64,000 nt of DNA, taken from NCBI GenBank assembly GCA_907164885.2, contig OU015498.1:86746642-86810641 (forward strand). Direction: 5' to 3'. Below, piece by piece: positions 52,516-64,000 of the stretch. This DNA comes from Dolomedes plantarius. Taxonomy: Eukaryota; Arthropoda; Arachnida; Araneae; Dolomedidae. The notes under the pieces were generated by a model. The model was not told the origin of the DNA, did not search any database, and saw only the letters and a list, made by a program, of their open reading frames with translations. Every line of letters starts with the position of its first letter. The first letter of the stretch is position 1. The position numbers and the translations under genes were made by a program.

Positions 52516-53867
52516 ATTTAAACAACAGAAAATAAACATTAAATGATGGTCCGTTGGTACTTATCTGGCGAAACAATGCAGTTTATCAAAAGCGTTGTCT
52601 AATTAATCAAATATACAAGTTAAATAAAAATAAGTTGCCAGTTGTTGGCTTTAGTGCTAAGGTGACCACGATATGGGTGAAACTTCAATCCATGGCTGAA
52701 GGATGTGTTGTTGATATCTTTCTATGCATGCTAAGTTAAACAAGTCGAAAGACATGTCCCTAGCGGCAATACCGAGATGCTTTAGTTTTCCGCAAATGTT
52801 TTTAAATATACTTTATTTTTTTTTCCCCACCATATCTTCTATGCCTCTTTTTTAGCACAAATACTATCAATTTTCAAATCTATCTCTCAGCTAAAAAGTT
52901 TTATTTCGCAGTAAATTGTAACATAATTTTCATATGCTGCATTAGTTTTTAATAGCAGCATTAACTTAACTATTATAAATAAAAATCTCTTAAAAGTTGG
53001 GTCTTTTTTTTGTTTGTACTAGAGAACCATTTTTGTCATTAAATAATACAACAAAATTTTGTTATTATATAGCATTACTGAGAAAGAGTTGGTATCAATA
53101 AGTAGACGCCATGCCACAATACAGATTTTCGAAATCACCAATGTCTTCCTATTATCTAAGAACAGTCTAAAGCGGCTCCACGTGTTTCTAGTTTTTAAAA
53201 AAGGACATATTAAGGTATTTACCATCGGTGAAAGTGTCAAGGATGTTGATTTGTAAAGTGCAGTTGTTGAGAAAAATCCATTAAAATTTTCAAAATGCCT
53301 GAGTGTTGCTGATAGCCAGTATTATCAAGGGCGTTATAATTGTATCTACACTTTTGTACAGTAGGGGATTGGCGATGTTAAAAATAATGAATTCCAGCTT
53401 GGAATTCGACAATTGTTCCCCATTTTCCAACAATTCATACAAAAAGTCATCATCTTCATGATATTTAAAGTGTTTGGTTTCATTCTATATTTTTTAAGTA
53501 AGACAAGTGTAACAGCATTAAGATTATGCTCATAAATTTATACTAATTCTTATTACATCAAGATCCCTGTAATCCTAAATTCATTTTTTTTAAATCCACA
53601 AATCATTTTTTCAATTTTCAGTAGTACTAGAATAGTTTAGAATATCTCGTGACTGCAATTCACCTCTAAGTTAAGATTCTTTGTTAAAATATCAGAGGGA
53701 TTTATACCTACCTACACAATTAAACAAAAAAAGATAATACCTTATCTAAGAAACCTAACATTATTTCTCTATTCAAGTTTTAGAAGTTTAACAATAAAAA
53801 AATTACTATAATGCATATTTTTAATAAAATATAATGTAAAAATTACTTTTTCTTGTAGTACGTCTGT

Positions 53868-54139
<272 letters not shown>

Positions 54140-55267
54140 GCTGTGTATGTCTGTGCGCGCGTATATGAGAGTTTACAAATCTAAACAGAACAGCAAAACG
54201 ATAACAATTTAATTTTTCTAAGATATAAATGTAAGATTTTCGAACTATTTATTAATTGTGTATCAGGACTAGCATGTCTTTTACAACTGGATTAGATTAC
54301 AACTGGATTACAACTGAATTATCCTACAATGTGCACATTTACGAGATTTAGAGCTCATTCCCCAAATTTTCCTGTCTATTATTTCGGTAAATAGATCATT
54401 CATTGTTTATTGATAAACAGAGCAGTATATGTTTAAGCATCGAGTGGCAATTAATATTTAATCACAGCTTCATATCTTATCAGCATTATTTTCAATTTTA
54501 GTTTCTGCTTTCAAGATTTTTTTAAATCGCGATTTTTGTTAAATTGTCTTGAAAGTTAATCGAGTTTTAACAATAGTAATTTACGTTCTTAATATATAAT
54601 TTGAAAGTTTTCTAATTTTTGTAACTCGATATGAATAGAAAAATTACTTAATATATATATATTTTTTTTGTTATGATTCTCCAATTTCCCTCTTTGTAAC
54701 GATTAAAATAAATTTATAATCGGCGGAAATTATACACTTAAACTGCAAATATAATACACTCTTTTTATCAACTAACTTAATTACACCAAATTAAAATAAT
54801 AAGAAAACAAATATACTCGCTGGTAAATGTATAATTTTCAATGTTGTTTTCATGATGTGATCAAGATAACAGTTGCGAGCACATTAAAGAGATAACATAT
54901 AATGATAAACATACATGCACTAGAAAAACAGATACTAAAGTTTGCTCTGACCTGTTCTGAGGAAGGTTTGATAAAGGTAGCAGGAGTTGATATTTATTCT
55001 TTGACGTATTCAATTCAGTAAGCATTATGTAAGTTTTTACAAAAGTAAGGAAGTACCACACACAACAAATTTATGGTTACAAATTCCTCATTTTAAACTA
55101 TACAGTAAAGAATCAAATACATCTTTTTTTTTTCATTTATTATTCTTTTATCTTTCATCTTTTCAGCTTCCCTTTAATATTTTGTTTAAAATCTGTGTCA
55201 TAATAAAAAGTAAAAATAAATAGTCTAAATCTAGCACGTTTTTACATTTTTAAATCCAAAATATATG

Positions 55268-55268
<1 letters not shown>

Positions 55269-55347
<79 letters not shown>
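55269..55347. repeat. (TA)n microsatellite
   Basis: A pure TA run of nearly 80 bp. Confidence 0.95.
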
Positions 55348-55349
<2 letters not shown>

Positions 55350-55523
55350 TCTAAGTATAGAATAGTCATTGTAAGCCAAACCAGAATAATTTGCAACGCG
55401 GCATAAAGTATCCAGTGGTATCACTTGTTTCACATAATTTGGGTTAGAATGAAAATTTAAGCAATTTTCTTCATGGATATTTGTCCTATCGCATTGTAAA
55501 TGACTTTAGGAATGAATCTTAGG

Positions 55524-55581
55524 GATCGATCATTTGCCTGACCAGTTGATCGCAAACAACTGGTCAGGCAAATGATCGATC
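55524..55581. repeat. perfect 25-bp inverted repeat with 8-nt loop
   Basis: The arms 55524-55548 (GATCGATCATTTGCCTGACC and on) and 55557-55581 are exact complements around ATCGCAAA. Confidence 0.93.
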
Positions 55582-58063
55582 ATATAAGCTGTTTACATTC
55601 ACTGTTTATAGACACTTAAATTCTAAAAAAAAGTCTTTAAAAATCCGTGAAGAAACTACAGTCTTTCCCTTTTTTAGGAGAAGAGATTTTGAAAAGTCTG
55701 TTCTGGCCTACTGGTAATATACGGTAAATTAACACGCAAAATTGCACGTTTCTCCGTAACTGGTCACTTAAAGGCACTGCTTCTACTGTCTGAACTTTTA
55801 TTTTAAAAATGGCAACAAACTTTAACTTGTACTACAACCAGTTTTTTTTTTCAATTAAGAATTTTCATTGTTAACTGAATGAATTTGGATAACGCGTAAT
55901 CATCGAGAAAAATCACATTTTATTACGTGTTTAAAGAACGTAATCTTCCGCTAAAAGCTTGCAATTTGCCATTTTTTTTATAGTAAAATTTTATCTCAAT
56001 ATCAGCACCTATAGTTTCGTAATAATATTTAATAATGTCAAAAGAAATAATATTGGAATAAACTAATAATTGTGTTATAAAATCTTAGGATTTACTGTAC
56101 AAAATTTGACAATAATTTTATGATTCTCTTTTACCGCAAATTCAGTATGGTTGGTGGAAAAAGTTGCAATACCTGAGTATTCTGAAATCATGCAAGATTC
56201 TTTCTGCATGAAGTTAAACTCGCGGGTAGATATAATCGATTCCGAAGAGTTCAACTGAATATCCACTGAACAGAGAACTAAATCCTGCTGTTCTAGTTTC
56301 TAGTGGTAAGAGAGTGGTTATTAGTTGTCGTTATATGCAGTATTTTACTTTTCAAATTACTTAATCTTTATGATGTTTTTCAGTTATTTCATTGAATATG
56401 AAAATAAAGAAAGTCTGATGGGTAATACAATATTTTATCAGCTATATTACTTATTATCGTAGTAATCCTTTTTTTAAAATTAAATTGTTAAACTTCAGGA
56501 AACGAGATCAGGAAACGTACAAAATATTATGTAATTTTGACCTCCGCCTTCCAAAATCTCTACATTTTCTGGTTTTAAAGAGAAAGTATATTTCATTAAA
56601 TTCAAATTATTATGAACGCTAGTTCATCCGTAATATTTATTTTTTGGGCTTCAATTTTTTTAATTGCTATCGTATTTTCTTTTTTCATTTACTTCAGTAA
56701 ATTTAGGGAGAGAAAGAAACAGCCTTTCGTAAACTTTATTAGGGATTCTTACGAAATTTTTTTTAACCGTTAAGTTGTATCCCGAGCTCTATACGTCTAA
56801 ACCCTAAAAGTAGTTTTCAAACTTGCCTCCTATTGTTGAAAATCTGGGTCTTTTCTGGTGAAAAACACCAAAAAAACTATTTCTTATTTATCGAACCCTG
56901 GCCATACGTAACTCAGAGTATATTTTTAACCCCTATCGTCTCTTTCCCTTTCTCGCTCTCGATTACCGGTAGGTGGCGCTTTTCGACAGTCCCCAAAATC
57001 TGCGCCCCTGGGTGAGGGTGGGGGAGCCCCACTCCCTCAGATTCTTTCGAATCGACCAGATGAGTCGGTAGTCTGCCGTCAATTTATCAGAAAAAAGCTG
57101 GGTCGACACTTTTCTACCCGAACGAGTCGCCCCAGCGCCAGAGATATTTGCAAATCGCTTAAACTACGATCTATCTTTTATAGAGGTGGAAAAAACTCTT
57201 TCGGATTCTTTTCCATAGAATTTTTTTAATCTTTCCTCTCTCACCGAGGATTATTTTTTTAAATAGATTTTTTTAACGCATGTGTTTATCCCATAAGGTG
57301 AGAGAGGAACAGAGAAAGAGAAGGGGAAAGAACAATTAATCTTTAGCTCTTTTTTCCCTTATATATCGTAATCGTTTTTAGGAATGGTTTTTCGGGTAAA
57401 GCTCTAAATGAGAAAAACGCTTCGTTAGAATCTAAAAATTTCTTTAAAAGAAAAAAAAAATTTAAGTATTTTCGCTTTGTGACTTTTAAAATGTTTATGG
57501 CCTTATATTCATAATTGATTTTATGGGAAGTGATATACTGACTTGTGAGTTCCAGGTATGTTTTTCAATTATACTATATTCTTTTCTCCAAATAAGTTTA
57601 CGTTGGAGTATGAAAAGAAAATAAACAAGCATAAATAAAATCATAATGGACATAAAAGTGTGAGCATTTTGCTCCAAACAGACAAAATTCTATTGTTGAA
57701 AGAAAAATTTGATTGAATAAATAAGTGCTCCGATAAGTAGTCCTCAAAAGTTTATTACCTTAATATATTTTAGGATTTTTTTAAAACATATTAATGCGGA
57801 AAGGTTCATTTTCTTGGAACATTAGAATCTGTCCTTCTCTAGAAACTCCACATAGCCATAATTTTGCAGTTCTTTATACAGATATAGTTCCTTACAAATA
57901 GCTTTTATAATTATAGTTTTCTCCCTTTTTTTTTAAGGAAAAGGGCATAGTATTAACTTATTCGAAAAATCCCCTACTGGCAGCTACTTCGAAAATTTGA
58001 TACTGAATTCAATTAAACCAGAATAAGTCGGGGCTCAAACTACCCAATTAAAGAACGGCTTCA

Positions 58064-58068
<5 letters not shown>

Positions 58069-58097
<29 letters not shown>
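58069..58097. repeat. short (AT)n tract
   Basis: An AT run of about 29 bp. Confidence 0.85.
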
Positions 58098-58099
<2 letters not shown>

Positions 58100-59718
58100 C
58101 ATATGCCTCATTTCTGAATAATATTGGGTATTCAAGGTTCTTTCCCTATAATACTTGAATTCAGGGGAATATTCCATAAAAGTTCATTTCCGTCTCAAAA
58201 TTGTGTAATAGTAAGAAAATTACGAGCTTTCTTATTTTCCAGTCAGTATATATAATTACCCAAAGTGTGACTGAAGAACATGATTTTAAACTAAACATAT
58301 TGTAGTGTCTAAGAATATTTTATAATTTAAGAAGATCTTTAGGTATGAGTGAAAGTTATTTTCAGTAAAAGAAAAATCCCCCATTTACACGAAGGTGTTA
58401 TTAAGGCGCAAACTATAAATAACAAGATAAAATACCTAAACTATAAAATAATCGCAGTTCATGTTATTTCTACATTTTCATTTGATTTTCGTCCGACACT
58501 GAACGGTTGTATTACTTTTCCGTGGCTATTCAGTCTCTTTTATTGCTATTTTCAATGTCGATCATTTGTCATTTTTTTTCTTCCTTTCTGCAAACAGAAT
58601 TTTGCTGAAATATAAATACACAAAGAGAGGGAAAAATCATTTATCTTTCTCGGTTGACCCAATCTTTCGCTCGAGTCGAAGCGAAGTATAAAACCGATTC
58701 CTCAATAACACGGTTGTCACCGAAGAAAACACCTGAATTATAATTCTAAAAAATAAATAAAAGGAAAAAAACTTTTAAAAAACAAATGATCTGAAAACAG
58801 TATTTCACGCAGTTTTTTTCTTTCTTTCTACCCTGGTGAAATGCTGTCAGATAAAAGAAACTCTCTTTTCTTTCTGCCGAGTTATTTGAACAACTCAACA
58901 TTACTCCAATGTTTATTCGAGTGCAAATGCGTTGTCGATCTCGAAATAAAACTCCGAGCAAACGATATATTTTTTTACTTTTTCCGCTTGTCTGTCGTTT
59001 ATTTAAATGCCGTGTCTCCAACGACTTGTTGATGTGCTGTACATGAAAAGCAAATTCCTTTTCATGCATTTTAAAGCTCGTATCTTTTTCTACAGAACTT
59101 ATGTTTATTTGAATAACTTTTTCATTTTTTAAGTTGATTTTTTCTTTCTTTTTTTTCCCTCTCTTCTGGTGCTGTTTGAATTTTTATTCAAGTTTTAGTT
59201 CGCTTGTTCCATCTGTTACTGAGAGTGTTTTATTTGGAATATTTACGAGTTTTGAGAGAAAATATTCGTTTTATACTTTTCAATTTCCCTGTAGTTCATG
59301 TGTTACTTTTCACATTTTTTCCCTTTCGTTTCAGCATGGAAATATTTTTCGCCCATGCTTATTTTGAAGATTTTTTTTCCATAAATAACCCTTTTATGTA
59401 TATGCTTGCGCTTCCATACTTTAGATGGATATTGATATTTTTCTTTTCTTTTTATTTCACCTCCCCTATAATGTATGCAGGAATTTCTCTTTCCTTTATA
59501 TTGAACATTTTGAATTTAAGAATCGGTGACCGAGGGAAATGAACTGATTTTCAAACTGAACTTAGAGAAATTTTAATTTTCAAAACGCACCCCCCCCCCA
59601 AAAAAAAAAAAAAAGAAAATAAATAAAGGGAGGAAATTAAATTTATAATTATTTGACGACGTCTTTTTTTTCTTTTTTTTTTAGCACTGTAGCGTTACTC
59701 AGTTGACTATTTGTTTAA

Positions 59719-60140
59719 GACTGCTGTGTACTAACTCTATTGGATTTGCTCACCTCAATGTTAACCTATGGATAAAATGTGTCTACTATTTACAGCTGCA
59801 TAAATGCTGGTAATTAAATAAAAATGGTGTTTTCAGATAGCCTGATATTTTCTGCACCTTGCAAGAGAATTCATTTTATAAATTTCATCCACCAAAGGAA
59901 TTTATGAGTGTTTAAAACACACTATACCAGATATTTTTACCGAATAATTTAAATAAAAAAATATTATTTGCATTTTATTTTTTTAAACAAAAAATGCCCC
60001 AAAGTATAAATTTTTTTTTTCTATTATGGAGTACAATTTAAAAAAAAATCTTTAAATCCAAGTCGGGAATCCTTGGACACATTTTCTCCATTGGTTAACA
60101 GTGAGGTGAGTGAATCCAATAGGGTTAGTACACAGCAGCC
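59719..60140. mobile_element. TIR element, copy 1
   Basis: A 422-bp element with roughly 55-bp inverted ends: left GACTGCTGTGTACTAACTCT, right on the other strand GGCTGCTGTGTACTAACCCT. Both continue ATTGGATT[T/C]GCTCACCTCA or near. It is flanked by TTAA at 59715-59718 and 60141-60144. The interior block ATTCATTTTATAAATTTCAT recurs inverted in copy 2. TTAA suggests a piggyBac-like target and TTA would suggest Harbinger; I cannot decide. Confidence 0.8.
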
Positions 60141-62856
60141 TTAATGAATTACTAATGATAAATAAAAGACAACTGACTCTGTTAAAAATGAAAAGAAATC
60201 TTTCAAAAGAACATATAATTATCTAAAGCATCTCAGTGTATTGAATGCCAAACAGTATATATTCTAATGTATAAAAAGTCCCACAGCATGAGGTAAACTG
60301 TTGGAAACTGGGTTATTGCATTACAGATGCATGATATATAATAACAGAAATATATAGAGAGAAGAATTTAATTTCATGAGTAGGATGGATTAATGATTTA
60401 GTGTGATCTGTTTTAGAATATTAATTTAATCTTCTTTGGCTGAAATAATTACAGATCATCTTCGCAAAATCAAAATACTTTATCACAATTATAGCTATTG
60501 AAGAGACGAAGATGACTGAACAGCTAAATTACAAAAGGAACTAAGAAAAAATAAAGGGTTTTTCGTTTTAGGATATATTTTCATGTCATAAATAGTTGTA
60601 AAATTAAAATTAAAATGTTTTTTAGTGCGTAAAAAGAGGAATATTTAATGTTGTAGCTTTTTATGTATTTTTATATAAGATACTTTTGAAAAATAATAAG
60701 AGCTATTAATCAATAAAATACCTTTCATGTGAACAAACTGTACAATAATTTTCTGATCAGGTGTTTTGAAGAGCATTTATTTTATTCAGAGTTGAGGAGG
60801 CTTATTTTAACGCAATGAAGAATAAATTTCATAATGAAAATAAAGCAAGTTTGATGCTACATGATGCGCCAACAAATTACACATAAATTAGTTTTCGATC
60901 CTGCAGTATTGTAACAATAATTATAACAATACTGATTGGACAGTGAAGCTGCTTTATGCTTGCAAGAGAAATCTGACAACAGATATAGAAAAGACGTTTT
61001 CCGTATCTTCTCTGACGTTTCAAATGCGTCTTGTAAAAAATTTTTATTATAATACTGATAAATTATTTCTCCCAAACATTCAATGCATCTTTTCATTCAG
61101 CTTTCATAAAATATCATTTAAGCTTCAAAATGGATCCAGATTCTAAACACTAATGGCTGAGAAACAGAGCATAAAATTTTAAAACAAAGAGCAATACCAG
61201 ATAATGTGTGTTGTTCCTTGCCGACAGAGCACCCGAGCTGTTGCAAACGGAACGGAGCTTAAGTTAACAGTTTATTGAAAAACATCTGTGCATCCCTGAA
61301 AATATCCTTCACGGCTTGATATTAACCAAATCGATTACATTTTCTTTTATCCTCGTTGGATTTTCATGCATCGAAAAATACCGAATCCAATAATCCCCCT
61401 GCCGGCGCGCATACACGCAGGGTCCCTTTCTTACATGTTTACAAAAATAAACAAACTTCAACGTACACCCAAACCAGAGGCATGGTTTCAATCAATCATT
61501 GACTATGGGCTGCGAAACGCATTTTATAAATAGACTCGAGGCCTTGTTGTTTCCGCAGCGAGTTCTAATATACTTAATGCCTGAGATAGATATGTTTGTA
61601 TTTTCAGTTTTTTAGGCCGCTTAACGTATGGAGTTTTCATCGGATATGACACTTATTCGAAACATGTTTTGGAATGCGCAGGTACGCATGCTTTATTGCC
61701 GTGCTGAGTGGATGTTTGGAATAAAGCAGGGGAGGTATTTATTGAAAGAGAGCTCTCAGGACTGGACAGAAAACAATACTCGTGTATAATGTATTTCGAA
61801 CGTATTCAATGCCTTTTAAGAAGTAGTCTAGAAGAAAAAAGTAATTTTGCTTCAGGTTCTATAAAATTATGTGAGAAGCTAAATATACATTCATCAACCT
61901 GGTTAAATGCTGAGACATTAAACTTAAGGAGGTATAAAAATCCTTTTTATGTGTTACTATTACCTAAAATTTAAAATTCGAATAAAACATGTTTTAGGAC
62001 TATGTAACAACAAGAAAAATTTCATGATACCTCAAAATTTTTTTCTCGAAGAATATCAGTACTGTTATGGAAATTAGATATATTAAATGGCATGAGTTGC
62101 CACGGAAAAAAATATATTAAATGGTTTCAGAACAAATTCATAATCAAAATTTACACATTAATACACATACTATATTTCATGCCATATATTATTAATTCTA
62201 TCCCCGAATATCATTTACTTTACCTGTACATTAGTTTAATTGCGTAATTCAATTAAATGTTTTTAAAAATTTGTTTTAATAATACTTAACAGTAAAATTT
62301 GGCAATTTCGTTTCAGATAATCTCGAAAACCAGCTAAAACTGAAAATTGGAATGAAAAGTAGGCAAAATTAATGTATTTTTTTATTAGTTTGCATGTTTA
62401 TATTATCAGTGTTTTTAATCATTGCCAATTTAATATCTATACACTTTTACAAAAATAAAAATATATAGCATTTAGTAAAATTTGAGGGTACTCTTAATTT
62501 AAGGAAATACAAATGATACTATACATGGTTCATCAGTTCCCCTACTGTTTTTAAAAGAATCTAAGTCTCTCTGAAATATTCGATCGTGAAAGACGTAAAA
62601 ATCAGAAATTTTCTTTAATACTGAATTTCCATCCATCAAATATGGTTATGAATTAGTGCTTACTTTTATTATAAGAGGCAATCGAAAAATTAAATCCAAA
62701 TGTTACAAAATTTGAAACTGTTACATTTTCAGTAATGTTGGATTTAAAACAATAAAAAACTGTACATTTTAGATGAATTAGTTAAAAAATTATTTAGGAA
62801 ATCTGATAAAATATCTGTTGACATTTCATAATTCCTAGCAGTATTATGGTAACTTA

Positions 62857-63390
<534 letters not shown>

Positions 63391-64000
63391 TTAACTCCTG
63401 CACTGACGTATTATTTTCAAAGCTTTTTTAAAGAAGTAGTAAATTACAAATACAAAACTAGCATGTGAAATATAAACTTCAAGTGAGATGGATTAAATAT
63501 GGAAACTTTTCTGAATATTTTATTTCCATTTGAGGTCGGAAAAATGCATTTTCAAACTGATTAAATTCTGGTTTTTTCGTATTCTTTTAAAATTTTGGAA
63601 ACCAAGTGATTCCTTCGTCTTCTCTAACAAATGCACATAATGAAAACAGAAATCCTTTGTTTGAAGAGGAAATCAAATGTTAGAAAGCAAAATTTAAAAA
63701 AAAAATAAAATAATAAAAAAAGGGTACCGGCATGAGATCAAATCATCTTATGAAAACGACGAAAAGGCAAAAAGTCAACTTCGAGATCATCTAAAAAACC
63801 AGCCAAAAACCTTGCGCTGTAAAGCTCTTAACTCGATTTATCCATTCTAGAACATTCTAGAAAAGCTGGGTGTCGTTCTATTAATACAAACAATTTAAAG
63901 ACGGGGGAGCCGACGAGGTTAAGAGATTAAAAATTCCAAAGCCGCTGCTTTCACCCAAAGTCAAAGATCTTTTCCCCGTGGGCCGATTCGAAATTAAGTT

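Noticed and set aside
51955..52539. 194-aa minus-strand frame
   Set aside because: It spans part of the hAT MITE and the SINE, and the translation is a mix of the two.

Overview
The window looks like a stretch of a large, intron-rich, AT-rich arthropod nuclear genome, most likely an arachnid and probably a spider. The only protein-coding gene I can support is the 3' part of a dachshund (dac) homologue on the + strand. The organism call is an inference from the Dac sequence type, the very long introns, the many long (TA)n tracts and the tRNA-derived SINEs. I cannot identify the species, or say which dac paralogue this is if there are two.

Gene layout: five internal dac exons join in frame with consensus splice sites at 448-775, 28330-28421, 31519-31743, 31885-32103 and 48284-48367. 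They encode the Ala/His-rich linker after the DNA-binding DACHbox-N, a short basic/acidic linker, a Ser/Asn-rich segment with an acidic run, and the first part of the C-terminal DACHbox-C (DD2) helical domain. The N-terminal DACHbox-N exons lie before base 1. The last DACHbox-C exons lie after base 64000. Introns are about 27.6 kb, 3.1 kb, 0.14 kb, 16.2 kb and more than 15.6 kb. No other gene is credible; the remaining open frames are non-coding intron, microsatellite or transposon.

The introns hold many small transposable elements. These are four clear tRNA-derived SINEs and one probable one; two hAT-type MITEs with exact 8-bp target duplications (50681-50983, 51698-52172); two back-to-back Harbinger-type MITEs with 3-bp duplications (40419-40598, 40608-40745); a deleted mariner-type element that keeps transposase remnants (42833-43385); two copies in opposite orientation of an unnamed TIR element (59719-60140, 62857-63390); and further TIR elements at 813-910, 11865-12038 and 49190-49439. 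Long (TA)n microsatellites are scattered throughout.

Features that the above does not explain are a set of perfect short-loop inverted repeats (24.4, 29.6, 38.9, 44.3 and 55.5 kb), a 149-bp-arm inverted repeat at 45.4-45.8 kb, and islands of higher GC inside the AT-rich introns (25.3, 27.6, 35, 39.8 and 51.2-51.65 kb). The islands are candidate conserved regulatory elements. I found no CRISPR, operon, rRNA or bona fide tRNA gene, and no clear sign of a new multi-gene system.
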